The position numbers and the translations under genes are program-made. 64,000 nucleotides of DNA from Telluria aromaticivorans (lineage in GTDB: Bacteria > Pseudomonadota > Gammaproteobacteria > Burkholderiales > Burkholderiaceae_D): positions 62,001 through 126,000 of the forward strand of contig NZ_JABAIV010000010.1 of assembly GCF_013003915.1 (NCBI RefSeq), given 5' to 3'. The notes under the pieces are model-generated. The model ran no database searches. It was not told the DNA's origin and saw nothing but the letters and a program-made list of their open reading frames with translations. How positions within the stretch are numbered: position 1 is the stretch's first letter; every line of letters starts with the position of its first letter. Positions 7,291-15,883 of this stretch are shown piece by piece.

Positions 7291-7617
7291 GCAAGCAGAA
7301 AAGTTGTGGGCGATATTGGACGGGCCAGCGCGCGTCCGGAATCGACAGGCGTGCAGCTACAGGACGCAAGCAGCCAGCTCGCCGCGCTGGGCAAAAAGAC
7401 GAGGGGTATTGGCAAGCAGCTTGAGGCCGAAAACCGCGCCGTGGGCAAAACCGTGCGCGACCTCTTCAATGAAGCCGTTTCGCGCGGCCTGGTCAAACCG
7501 GTCCCGGGTTCGGAGAGCAGCTAATTCGGCACTGCGTGCGCTGAGCATAGGCACGTCCCACCCGGGCCAGAGCCAGATGAACGACTCAGCGCCTTCCCCC
7601 AGCTGCGCGCAGTCGCT
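7291..7617. other. Accessory DNA of unclear origin
   Basis: A plus-strand frame ending at 7524 (QLQDASSQLAALGKKTRGIG, then KQLEAENRAVGKTVRDLFNE) looks protein-like, with charged heptad-rich helices, but has no start codon of its own and no family I recognise. A minus-strand frame over 7357-7554 is an alternative. It is probably a truncated gene or insertion-sequence debris, since it lies between a gene remnant and an IS3 relic. Confidence 0.35.
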
Positions 7618-7900
7618 TTAAGCTGCCGGTCTAGCAAATTCGGCGTGGATTCCTGCCGCCTTGACAAGGCGTGTCACGCGGTTCTCAATGCACGCCAGTC
7701 CAGCATCAAATACTCGCGAATAACGCGTGGCGATCCATAGGCCTTTTTGCCTCATGACGATCTTCGATAGCTCGCAGCAGCTTGGCATTGTGGCGCTCGC
7801 GCTGGCTTGATGGCCGCTTGAACTAGCCATAAAAGGCACTGCAGGAGCGTCAATCACCTTGCACACGGTTCGCGTAGGCCAGACGTTTCAATACTTGGCT
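7618..7900 (-). mobile_element. Degenerate IS3-family orfB fragment
   Basis: Read on the minus strand in two frames, the segment gives TRTVCKVID, then FYG, a TAG in place of the usual Trp, FKRPSSQRERHNAKLLRAI, EDRHEAKR, and after another frame change DAGLACIENRVTRLVKAAGI. These are the N-terminal HTH_21-like helices that precede the DDE core of IS3-family OrfB. The catalytic domain is missing. It differs from the IS3 relic at 5440-6245 and therefore represents a second insertion. Confidence 0.7.
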
Positions 7901-8165
7901 CTGAATACGTACCTCACTTGAGCTCTGCTGCGAAGTAACCGATGGCGCTATTTAGCGCGAAGGGTCCCGCTCCACATTTGTGAGTCTAACTGTGGCGAAA
8001 CGACTTCGACCTATTGGGCTCACACAAGCCAAGTCCTTGAAATCATTAGCCTAAGGCGTGAGCCTAACTTTGACGGTAGTCAAGCCGGCTGGAACACCCA
8101 GCGTACTTCCCGCGACCCGGCCGGATGACGCGAACGATCAATCGAAGCACCGGCGAATTCCGGAA

Positions 8166-8540
8166 CTATTTTCGATGGGTGAGCGCATGCGCCGCCCGCC
8201 GCATGAGCTGGGCTGCCCGTTGCGGATCGGGTTCAAGCAAGGCCAGCTGCTGCCAGGCTTCCGGATAATCCAGCTCGGCTGCGGCTTCCAGCCAGCGCCG
8301 CGCCGCCGCTTCGTCGCGCGGAACGCCCTCCCCGTCCAGCAGCATGTTCGCCAGCACGAACATGGCCTCGGGCATGCCGCGCGAGGCGGCAACGCCGAGC
8401 CAGTGAACCGCCAGCGCAGGGTCGCCACTGCGATGTGCCAGGCCACGCCGGAACGCGCTATCGCCCTCATCCCCATGCTGGGCCATGGAGGGCTGGGCCA
8501 GCACCAGCGCCGCCAGCGCGGCCATCAATAAACGCTTCAT
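8166..8540 (-). CDS. Exported Sel1-like repeat protein
   Basis: A 124-residue protein with a clear signal peptide (MKRLLMAALAALVLAQPSMAQ) and two to three Sel1-like repeats: ALAVHWLGVAASRGMPEAMF, VLANMLLDGEGVPRDEAAAR and RWLEAAAELDYPEAWQQLA. Sel1 repeats form alpha-solenoids that bind partner proteins. The start codon overlaps the stop of cpdB (ATGA), so the two are co-transcribed and probably translationally coupled; this protein may act in the periplasm together with the nucleotidase, but no specific role is known. Confidence 0.8.
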   Translation of the reverse strand: MKRLLMAALAALVLAQPSMAQHGDEGDSAFRRGLAHRSGDPALAVHWLGVAASRGMPEAMFVLANMLLDGEGVPRDEAAARRWLEAAAELDYPEAWQQLALLEPDPQRAAQLMRRAAHALTHRK

Positions 8541-10549
8541 TTCGACAGGTCGACCGCGTACAGGGCGGTACCTTTGCCACGGCCGTCGTCCGCCGCCATC
8601 TGGCTGACGTTGTGCAGCCCCGCCTCGTGCGCCAGGCCCACCATCCCGGGCGCCGAGTAAAACACTACCGGGCCCGCGGTTTTGACCTGCGCAAAGCGCC
8701 AGCTGCGTGCCGCCCCATGCGCCGCGCGGGTCAAGCCCTTGACCTTGCGCACGTAGTTGATCAAGGCATCGCGGTTATTGTCCGGCGAAGCGATCACGGT
8801 GCGGCTGCCGTCCAGTCCCGGGAAATTACCGCCGCCGCTGGCGCGGTAATTATTCGTCGCGACCAGGAACTCCTGCCCGTCGTCCACCGGCTTGCCGCGC
8901 CAGGACAGCTTGCGGATACGCTCGCCCGGGACGCGCGTCACGTCGATCTCGTAGGACACGTCGGGTGAAGTGATGGTGTCGAAGTTGTAGCTCGGCACCG
9001 CCGGATTGACGAGCGGCTGCACTTCAGGCTTCGCGGGATCGATGGTATTGAAACGCTGCGCCGACTTCTCCAGCCAGGCCTTGAGCTGGACGCCATTGAC
9101 CTTCACGGCATACAGCGCGTTCGGATACAGGTAGAGGTCGGCCGCATTGTTCAGCGCCAGGTCGCCCGGCTTCACGTCGGTGTAGTCGGCCGGGCCGGCC
9201 GCGCCGCTCTTGAACGGGGCCGACACCGACAGCACCGGCAGGTCTTTGTACTGCGGCAGGTTGGCCGCGACATAGTTCGCGACGTAGTCGGTCTGCGCCT
9301 GGTTGACGACCTCGATGGCCGAGACATCGCCCACGTCGGCGAAATAGCTCGACATGCGGAACCCGGTCGAGCCGACCGGCGTCTTGACGTAGCGGATGGT
9401 TGCCTCGTGCTCGTCCTTCACCAGCGCCATCACGGCAGGATCGGCATCGACGAAGGCCTTGTCGCCCGTCTGCGCGGCACGCGCTTCGACGCGCGTATTG
9501 TCCTTCTCGACCATCCAGCGCCTGCCGTCGTGCTTCAGGTGCAGCTGGACCACGCCCAGGTGCTTGCCCCACAGGTTGGCCATCACCGTCGGCACGCCGT
9601 GCACCAGTCCCCTGGCCTTGTCCACGCCTGGCAGCTGGAATTGCGGGACCGTGCTGGCCGCGTTCGGGAACAGCTGGTGCGAGTGCCCGAGCAGCATGGC
9701 GTCGATCCCCGGCACCTGCGCCAGGTGCCAGTTGGCGTTTTCCATCGAAGACGTGTACGGAGCGGCATCGAGGCCGCCGTGCGAGATGGCGATGACCAGG
9801 TCGGCGCCCTTCCCGCGCATCTCCGGAATGTACTTCTGCGCGGCTTCCCGCACGCCGGTGGTGTACACACGGCCCGCGAGCCAGCGTTTGTCCCAGGACA
9901 TGATGGACGGCGGCGTGAAGCCGATGATCCCGACCCGCACGCTTGCGGTCACTGGCTTGTCGTCCTTGTCGACGGCGCTGACCTGTTTATCGATGATCGT
10001 GTAAGGGCTGAACAGCGGCTTCTTCGTCTTCACGCTGTAGACGTTGGCCAGCACCAGCGGGAAGGTCGGGCCGGCGCAGCGCTTCGGCTGGTCCACGCCG
10101 GCGACCTGGAAGCGGCTGCCGGTAACCTGGCTGAGGAAGGGCAAGCCGTAATTGAATTCGTGGTTGCCGACCGCCGCGCCGTCGTAGCGCAAAAGGTTCA
10201 TGATCTTGTAGATGCCCAGGGTCTCGCCGCAAGCCAGCGGCTTTACCTGCGCCTGGTAGTCGGCCAGCGCATTGCCCTGGATCGTGTCGCCATTGTCGAG
10301 CAGGAGCGTGTTGGGGAATTCCTTGCGCGCTTGGTGGATCAATGTGGCGGTACGGTCCAGTCCATGCGAGGGCTCGGCCGCCAGCTTGTAGTAGTCGTAG
10401 CCGACCACGTTCGCGTGCAGGTCGGTGGTCTCCAGCACGGCCAGCGTCGCGGAGGTGCCGGCTGCCGGCCTCTTTGCGGCCAGGGCGGACATGCTGATGA
10501 GCGTTGGGAGCAGCGCGATGCAGATTTGATAACGCAGGGAGGTGGCCAT
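8537..10549 (-). CDS. cpdB: 2',3'-cyclic-nucleotide 2'-phosphodiesterase/3'-nucleotidase
   Basis: A 670-residue periplasmic enzyme that hydrolyses 2',3'-cyclic nucleotides to 3'-nucleotides and then removes the phosphate, allowing scavenging of RNA breakdown products. The signal peptide ends near MSALAAKR. The metallophosphatase domain shows all metal-binding motifs: LETTDLHANV, LLDNGDTIQGN, GNHEFNYGL, AISHGG and LLGHSHQLF. The C-terminal 5'-nucleotidase domain includes the substrate loop YNFDTI and RASGGGNFPG. I placed the start at the ATG at 10549, which begins the signal peptide directly; an upstream ATG at 10615 adds 22 unlikely residues. It overlaps the Sel1-repeat gene by four bases and is divergent from prfB. 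Confidence 0.92.
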   Translation of the reverse strand: MATSLRYQICIALLPTLISMSALAAKRPAAGTSATLAVLETTDLHANVVGYDYYKLAAEPSHGLDRTATLIHQARKEFPNTLLLDNGDTIQGNALADYQAQVKPLACGETLGIYKIMNLLRYDGAAVGNHEFNYGLPFLSQVTGSRFQVAGVDQPKRCAGPTFPLVLANVYSVKTKKPLFSPYTIIDKQVSAVDKDDKPVTASVRVGIIGFTPPSIMSWDKRWLAGRVYTTGVREAAQKYIPEMRGKGADLVIAISHGGLDAAPYTSSMENANWHLAQVPGIDAMLLGHSHQLFPNAASTVPQFQLPGVDKARGLVHGVPTVMANLWGKHLGVVQLHLKHDGRRWMVEKDNTRVEARAAQTGDKAFVDADPAVMALVKDEHEATIRYVKTPVGSTGFRMSSYFADVGDVSAIEVVNQAQTDYVANYVAANLPQYKDLPVLSVSAPFKSGAAGPADYTDVKPGDLALNNAADLYLYPNALYAVKVNGVQLKAWLEKSAQRFNTIDPAKPEVQPLVNPAVPSYNFDTITSPDVSYEIDVTRVPGERIRKLSWRGKPVDDGQEFLVATNNYRASGGGNFPGLDGSRTVIASPDNNRDALINYVRKVKGLTRAAHGAARSWRFAQVKTAGPVVFYSAPGMVGLAHEAGLHNVSQMAADDGRGKGTALYAVDLSK

Positions 10550-10658
10550 GGCAGATTGGAATGGGAGAATCGGGCGATGATAAGGCAGCGCCCGGCGATG
10601 GAGCAAGGCATACACCCGGCGAGACCACCCGTGCTGCCGGACCGGGGCGCACCTGGGG

Positions 10659-10664
10659 TATAAT
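10659..10664 (+). promoter_or_regulatory. Candidate -10 box for prfB
   Basis: A perfect TATAAT lies 41 bases before the prfB ATG in an otherwise GC-rich divergent intergenic region. No convincing -35 is visible at 17 bases. Confidence 0.45.
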
Positions 10665-10704
10665 CGAAGGTTCGATTTAACCCACTCACTAGACTGCCGA
10701 GACC

Positions 10705-11815
10705 ATGGAAGCTGAACGCATCAACGCCATTTCCGCCCTGCTGAACGACCTGACCGGTCGTGAGGCCGAACTTCGGAGGTATCTTTGACTTCGATCGGAA
10801 GTCAGAGAAACTAGAGCAGGTCAACGAAGAACTCGAAGATCCGACCGTCTGGAACGACCAGAAACGGGCGCTGGATCTCGGTAAAGAGAAAAAAGCCCTC
10901 GAGGGCGTCGTGCACACGCTGGAAAAAGCGAAGGCCGACCTCGCGGACGCCGCCGACCTGTTCGGCATGGCGCGCGAAGAAGGCGACGACGACACCATCG
11001 AAGCGGTCAGCGCGGACATCGACGCGGTCGGCAAGATCATCGAGCAGATGGAATTCCGCCGCATGTTCGGCAACCCGATGGACCACGCGAACTGCTTCAT
11101 CGACATCCAGGCCGGTGCCGGCGGTACCGAAGCCCAGGACTGGGCCTCGATGCTGCTGCGCCAGTACCTGCGCTATTGCGAACGCAAGGGCTTCAAGGCC
11201 GAGATCCTGGAACAGTCCGACGGTGAAGTCGCCGGCATCAAGACCGCGACCATCAAGGTCGATGGCGAGTATGCCTATGGCCACCTGCGCACCGAGACCG
11301 GCGTGCATCGCCTGGTGCGCAAGTCGCCGTTCGACTCGGCCAACGGCCGCCACACCTCGTTCACCTCGCTGTTCGTGTATCCGGAAGTGGACGATTCGAT
11401 CGAGATCGAGATCAACCCGGCCGACGTGCGCATCGACACCTACCGCGCGTCCGGGGCCGGTGGACAGCACATCAACAAGACCGACTCCGCGGTGCGCCTG
11501 ACGCACGGCCCGTCGGGCATTGTCGTGCAGTGCCAGAACGACCGTTCGCAGCACCGCAACAAGGCCGAAGCCTGGGACATGTTGCGCGCCAAGCTGTTCG
11601 AGCTCGAGATGCGCAACCGCATGAGCGAGCAGCAGAAACTCGAAGACTCGAAGACCGATGTCGGCTGGGGCCACCAGATCCGCTCCTACGTGCTGGACCA
11701 GTCGCGCATCAAGGACTTGCGTACCGGCTTCGAGACCGGCAATACCAAGAACGTGCTGGACGGCGACCTGGACGACTTCATTTCGGCCTCGCTCAAGCAG
11801 GGCGTCGGCGCATGA
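10705..11815 (+). CDS. prfB: Peptide chain release factor 2, programmed +1 frameshift
   Basis: RF2 recognises UGA and UAA stop codons and triggers peptide release. Translation begins at the ATG at 10705 and gives 27 codons ending CTT, then an in-frame TGA at 10786-10788. A +1 shift (skip of T10786) leads into the main frame, so the product is join(10705..10785, 10787..11815), 369 residues. The stop-codon recognition tripeptide SPF ([12 protein letters not shown]) and the catalytic GGQ ([12 protein letters not shown]) are both present. The frameshift provides autoregulation: when RF2 is scarce the ribosome pauses at UGA and shifts. It should not be annotated as a pseudogene or as a gene starting at an internal codon. 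The stop overlaps the next gene. Confidence 0.97.
10774..10789 (+). promoter_or_regulatory. RF2 recoding site
   Basis: Internal Shine-Dalgarno-like GGAGG (10775-10779) followed at the canonical distance by CTT TGA C (10783-10789), the conserved slippery stop of bacterial prfB genes. Confidence 0.95.
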
Positions 11816-12474
11816 TGGAAATGAAGCGTGCGTTCATCTTCGACATGGACGGCACCATCGTCGACAACATGGACTTCCACACGAAGTCCTGGATCACCTT
11901 CTTCGAGCGGCGCGGCTTGGGCGTAGATGCGGACGAATTTTTCCGCACGACCGCCGGCCGCCAGGGCAAGGAGATCATCCGCGCCGAGATGGGCGAGCAC
12001 CTGGATGACGAGGAAGTCGCCCTGCTCAACCACGAGAAGGAATTGGTCTACCGCGAAATCTACGCACCGCACCGCAAGACGGTCACTGGCTTCGATGCGC
12101 TCATCGCCCGTGCGCAGGCCGATGGCATCGCGCTGGCCGTGGCCACCGCGGCCCCGCCGGCGAACATCGAGTTCACCCTCGATGGCCTCGACCTGCGCCG
12201 CCACTTCGGCGTGGTCGTCGGCGCCGCCGATGTCGCGCGCGGCAAGCCGCATCCGGACGTGTTCCTGAAGGCGGCCGAACTGTGCGGCGTCGCGCCCGAG
12301 AATTGCATCGTGTTCGAAGACGCGCCGCTGGGCGTGGAAGCGGCGCGCCGTGCAGGCATGCGCTGCGTGGTCTTGACCACCACCCTGCCTGCCTCGAGCT
12401 TCGCCGAATTCGATAACGTCATCGCCATCGCAGCAGACTTCTCCGCACTGCCGGCAGACCTGCTCTTCGCCTAA
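11812..12474 (+). CDS. HAD-family phosphatase, beta-phosphoglucomutase-like
   Basis: A 220-residue HAD hydrolase. Motif I is [13 protein letters not shown], with the two catalytic aspartates; motif II lies in [12 protein letters not shown]; motif III is [13 protein letters not shown]; motif IV is [18 protein letters not shown] small helical cap between residues 15 and 80 marks the beta-phosphoglucomutase/phosphoglycolate-like subgroup, but substrate cannot be read from the sequence. The ATG overlaps the prfB stop (ATGA), with further in-frame ATGs at 11815 and 11821 as alternative starts, so translation is likely coupled to prfB. lysS follows after 28 bases, suggesting one transcript prfB-HAD-lysS. 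Confidence 0.85.
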   Translation: MMEMKRAFIFDMDGTIVDNMDFHTKSWITFFERRGLGVDADEFFRTTAGRQGKEIIRAEMGEHLDDEEVALLNHEKELVYREIYAPHRKTVTGFDALIARAQADGIALAVATAAPPANIEFTLDGLDLRRHFGVVVGAADVARGKPHPDVFLKAAELCGVAPENCIVFEDAPLGVEAARRAGMRCVVLTTTLPASSFAEFDNVIAIAADFSALPADLLFA

Positions 12475-12502
12475 ATAACAAAACTAGAACTGCTATCCAA
12501 TC

Positions 12503-14038
12503 ATGACTACGGAAAACCAAGACCAGTCGCCAGTCCCGGCGCTCGATGAAAACAAGATCATGGCCGAGCGCCGCGCCAAGCTGGCCACCATCCGCCAGCA
12601 GGGCATCGCCTTCCCGAACGACTTCGTCCCCCAGCACAAGGCTGCCGACCTGGTGGCCAGCTTTGTTGCCAAGACCCGCGAAGAGCTGGAAGCCGAGCCG
12701 ATTCCTGTCGTGATGGCGGGCCGCATGATGCTGCGCCGCGAAGCCGGGAAGAAGGCGGCCTTCGCCACCCTGCAGGACAGTTCGGGCCCGTCGGCCAGCG
12801 GCCGCATCCAGATCTACGTCACGCTGGATTCCGCCGGCGAAGAAGCCATGGATGCGCTGCGCACCTATGACCTGGGCGATATCCTGGGCATCGAAGGCAC
12901 GCTGTTCAAGACCAAGGTCGACGAGCTGACCGTGAAGGTCAGCAAGCTGCGCCTGATCGCCAAGGCGCTGCGCCCGCTGCCGGACAAGTTCCACGGCCTG
13001 GCCGACCAGGAAACCAAGTACCGTCAGCGCTACGTCGACCTGATCATGAACGAAGACACGCGCCGCACCTTCAAGGCGCGTACCGCCGCGATGTCGTCGA
13101 TGCGCCGCTTCATGGAAGAGAACGGCTTCATGGAAGTCGAGACCCCGATGCTGCACCCGATCCCGGGCGGCGCCGCGGCCAAGCCTTTCGTCACCCACCA
13201 CAATGCGCTGGACATGGAAATGTACCTGCGCATCGCACCGGAGCTTTACCTGAAGCGCCTGGTGGTGGGCGGTTTCGATCGCGTGTTCGAGGTCAACCGC
13301 AACTTCCGCAACGAAGGCGTGTCGGTCCGTCACAACCCGGAATTCACGATGATGGAATTCTATGCGGCCTACACCGACTACAAGTGGATCATGAACTTCA
13401 CCGAGCAGGTGATCCGCCAGGCGGCCATCGATTCGAACGGCAGCGCCGTGTTGAGCTATGGCGGCCGTGAGCTGGACCTGTCCAAGCCTTTCCAGCGCCT
13501 GACCATCGTCGAAGCGATCGACAAGTACGCGCCGGGCTATACGCCGGAGCAGCTGAACGACCCGGAGTTCATCAAGGCGGAACTGAAGAAATTCGGCGTC
13601 AAGCCTTTCGCCACCGCCGGCCTGGGTTCGCTCCAGCTGTCGCTGTTCGAAGAGACTGCCGAAGCCCTGCTGTGGGAGCCGACCTTCATCATCGACTATC
13701 CCGTGGAAGTCTCGCCGCTGGCACGCGCCTCGGACGTGCGCGAAGGGATCACCGAGCGCTTCGAGCTGTTCATGGTGGGCCGCGAGATCGCCAACGGCTT
13801 CTCGGAGCTGAACGATCCGGAAGACCAGGCTGCGCGTTTCCTGGCGCAGGTCGCCGCCAAGGATGCCGGTGACGAAGAAGCGATGTTCTTCGACGCCGAC
13901 TACATCCGCGCCCTGGAATACGGCATGCCGCCGGCAGGTGGCTGCGGCATCGGCATCGACCGTTTGATGATGCTGATTACCGATTCGCCGAATATTCGCG
14001 ACGTGCTGCTGTTCCCGCACTTGCGCAAAGAAGACTAA
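12503..14038 (+). CDS. lysS: Lysyl-tRNA synthetase, class II
   Basis: A 511-residue class II lysyl-tRNA synthetase that charges tRNA-Lys using ATP. The N-terminal OB-fold anticodon domain covers about residues 60-170 ([20 protein letters not shown]). The catalytic core has motif 1 near [17 protein letters not shown], motif 2 reading [20 protein letters not shown] followed by EFTMMEFY, and motif 3 [20 protein letters not shown]. Length matches bacterial LysRS (about 500). It is the last gene of the prfB cluster and is followed by a strong terminator. prfB-lysS linkage is common in proteobacteria. Confidence 0.96.
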   Translation: MTTENQDQSPVPALDENKIMAERRAKLATIRQQGIAFPNDFVPQHKAADLVASFVAKTREELEAEPIPVVMAGRMMLRREAGKKAAFATLQDSSGPSASGRIQIYVTLDSAGEEAMDALRTYDLGDILGIEGTLFKTKVDELTVKVSKLRLIAKALRPLPDKFHGLADQETKYRQRYVDLIMNEDTRRTFKARTAAMSSMRRFMEENGFMEVETPMLHPIPGGAAAKPFVTHHNALDMEMYLRIAPELYLKRLVVGGFDRVFEVNRNFRNEGVSVRHNPEFTMMEFYAAYTDYKWIMNFTEQVIRQAAIDSNGSAVLSYGGRELDLSKPFQRLTIVEAIDKYAPGYTPEQLNDPEFIKAELKKFGVKPFATAGLGSLQLSLFEETAEALLWEPTFIIDYPVEVSPLARASDVREGITERFELFMVGREIANGFSELNDPEDQAARFLAQVAAKDAGDEEAMFFDADYIRALEYGMPPAGGCGIGIDRLMMLITDSPNIRDVLLFPHLRKED

Positions 14039-14055
14039 GCATTTCGAATGCTCGT

Positions 14056-14093
14056 AAAAAAGGCGGCGTGCGTAAAGCAGAGCCGCCTTTTTT
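14056..14093 (+). terminator. Rho-independent terminator after lysS
   Basis: GGCGGC stem (14062-14067) pairs with GCCGCC (14082-14087), flanked by six A on the left and six T on the right; the A/T arms make it usable in both directions. Confidence 0.85.
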
Positions 14094-14200
14094 GTAGGGT
14101 GGGCGGCTATGCCGCCCACGCGTTCAACCTGCGTATGAATAGCCCGTGCGACTGCTCACAGGGGATTTGAACGCGTGGGCAAGAGACTTGCCCACCCTAC
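14094..14200. repeat. Paired REP-like palindromes (inverted pair)
   Basis: Two inversely oriented units, 14094-14128 and 14167-14200. Each has a hairpin of the form GTAGGGTGGGC...GCCCAC followed by an ACGCGTTCAA tail; the tails face each other with 38 bases between. The same organisation recurs at 54350-54458 and a single unit at 19573-19603. This resembles REP/BIME elements. Confidence 0.8.
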
Positions 14201-14233
14201 AATGCGCGGCATATTCGAGCGCACCGATAATCG

Positions 14234-15604
14234 TTATTGCACGATGGTGTAGCAAGGCGTATAGGCTTTGCCCGGCAACTTCATCCGGCTCTGCTCCACG
14301 AACGACGCCAACAGCGCGTCCATCGGTCCCATGATCGCGCTTTCGCCCTGGATCTCGTACTTGCCGAACTGCTCGATCGCGCGGATGCCCTCTTCCTTGA
14401 CGTTCCCGGCAACGATGCCCGAGAACGCGCGCCGCAGGTTCGCGGCCAGCACGTGCCCATCCTGGTTGCGGTGCAGTTTCAGGTTGCGCATGTTTTCATG
14501 GGTCGGGCGGAACGGCTTCTGGAATTCCGGGTCGATCTTGAGCCGCCAGTTGAAGTAATACGCATCGCTGTGCGCCTTGCGGAAGGACCGCACTTCGGCA
14601 ATCCCGGCGGACATCTCCCTGGCCACCTGCGCCGGATCGTCGATGATGATCTTGTAGCGGCGCTGCGCCGCCGGGCCGAGGGTCAGCCCGATGAACTGGT
14701 CGATCTGGTCGAAATACGCGCGCGAGGTGGACGGGCCCGTGAAGATGAGCGGGAAGGGCGTTTCTGCGTTTTCCGGATGAAGCAGGATACCGAGGATATA
14801 CAGGATCTCTTCGGCCGTGCCAGCGCCGCCCGGGAATACGATGATGCCGTGCCCCGTGCGCACGAAGGCTTCCAGCCGTTTCTCGATGTCCGGCATGATC
14901 ACCAAATCATTCACGATCGGGTTGGGCGATTCGGCCGCGATAATGCCCGGCTCGGAAATGCCGAGGTAGCGCCCGCCGCTCATGCGCTGCTTGGAGTGGC
15001 CGATCGCCGCGCCTTTCATCGGCCCTTTCATCGCGCCCGGACCGCAGCCGGTGCAGATATCGAGCTCGCGCAAGCCCAGCGCATAGCCAACTTCTTTCGT
15101 GTAGTTGTATTCGATGCGGCTGATCGAGTGTCCGCCCCAGCACACCACCAGGTTCGGGCTGCGCTGCGGCTGCAGCACGTTCGCATTGCGCAGGATATGG
15201 AATACGGCGTCGGTGATGCCATCCGGGCGATTCAAATCGAAGCGCGGATTGTCGGTGACTTCGAAATGGACATAGACGATATCGCGCAGCACCGAGAACA
15301 GGTGCTCGTGGATACCGCGGATCATTTTGCCGTCGACGAAGGCAATTGCGGGGGCGCCGCGGATATCGAGCTTGATGCCGCGCTCGCGCTGCAGGATGCT
15401 GATGTCGAAACTGCGGTAGCGTTCAAGCAGCTCCTTGCCATCGTCGATCGAACTGCCGCTATTGAGCACCGCAAGTGCGCACTTGCGGAAAATATCGTAC
15501 AAACCGCCCTTGCTGGTGTCCAGGAGCTTGGTGACTTCTGCTTTCGACAGGACTTCGAGGCGGCCTTCCGGAGAAATGAGGATATCGACTACTTCATGGG
15601 TCAT
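14234..15604 (-). CDS. ppnN: Pyrimidine/purine nucleotide 5'-monophosphate nucleosidase
   Basis: A 456-residue protein of the YgdH/PpnN type, which cleaves nucleoside monophosphates into base and ribose 5-phosphate; in E. coli it is modulated by (p)ppGpp. The central LOG (lysine decarboxylase-like) domain has the signature VVCWGGHS, GCGPGAMKGPMKGA and the PGGxGT motif as IVFPGGAGTAEEI. N- and C-terminal extensions typical of PpnN are present, including a C-terminal tail ending KAYTPCYTIVQ. I used the ATG at 15604 (MTHEVVDILISPEG) because the upstream 38 codons are not family-like. It converges with lysS and the REP pair and is divergent from the peptide transporter. Confidence 0.9.
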   Translation of the reverse strand: MTHEVVDILISPEGRLEVLSKAEVTKLLDTSKGGLYDIFRKCALAVLNSGSSIDDGKELLERYRSFDISILQRERGIKLDIRGAPAIAFVDGKMIRGIHEHLFSVLRDIVYVHFEVTDNPRFDLNRPDGITDAVFHILRNANVLQPQRSPNLVVCWGGHSISRIEYNYTKEVGYALGLRELDICTGCGPGAMKGPMKGAAIGHSKQRMSGGRYLGISEPGIIAAESPNPIVNDLVIMPDIEKRLEAFVRTGHGIIVFPGGAGTAEEILYILGILLHPENAETPFPLIFTGPSTSRAYFDQIDQFIGLTLGPAAQRRYKIIIDDPAQVAREMSAGIAEVRSFRKAHSDAYYFNWRLKIDPEFQKPFRPTHENMRNLKLHRNQDGHVLAANLRRAFSGIVAGNVKEEGIRAIEQFGKYEIQGESAIMGPMDALLASFVEQSRMKLPGKAYTPCYTIVQ

Positions 15605-15883
15605 GATTTTGTTTTCCCTATCTGGCGATGAAACGGTATGGCTGGTTACCAATATACGCCAAAGTCCAAGGTTTTGCCCCCACGATAAGGGCAATACGGG
15701 AGCACCGCACAAGGGCATATCCCGACAGGGCCCGCACCAATTTCGATCGTCAATACCACAACCCGAAAAAGTTCGCTTGCGATGACCGATTTACACTAAA
15801 ATGCGTGCCAGTTGGAATTTTCGGGCGACCGATGGCTCCATTAAAAAAACGTCTATTCAGATAACTATTTCGGGAGGACCCGC

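Noticed and set aside
10786..10788. In-frame TGA in prfB as evidence of a pseudogene
   Set aside because: The context is the conserved +1 recoding site of RF2.
12419..14119. Minus-strand frame of 566 codons opposite lysS
   Set aside because: Antisense shadow of lysS with no recognisable domain.
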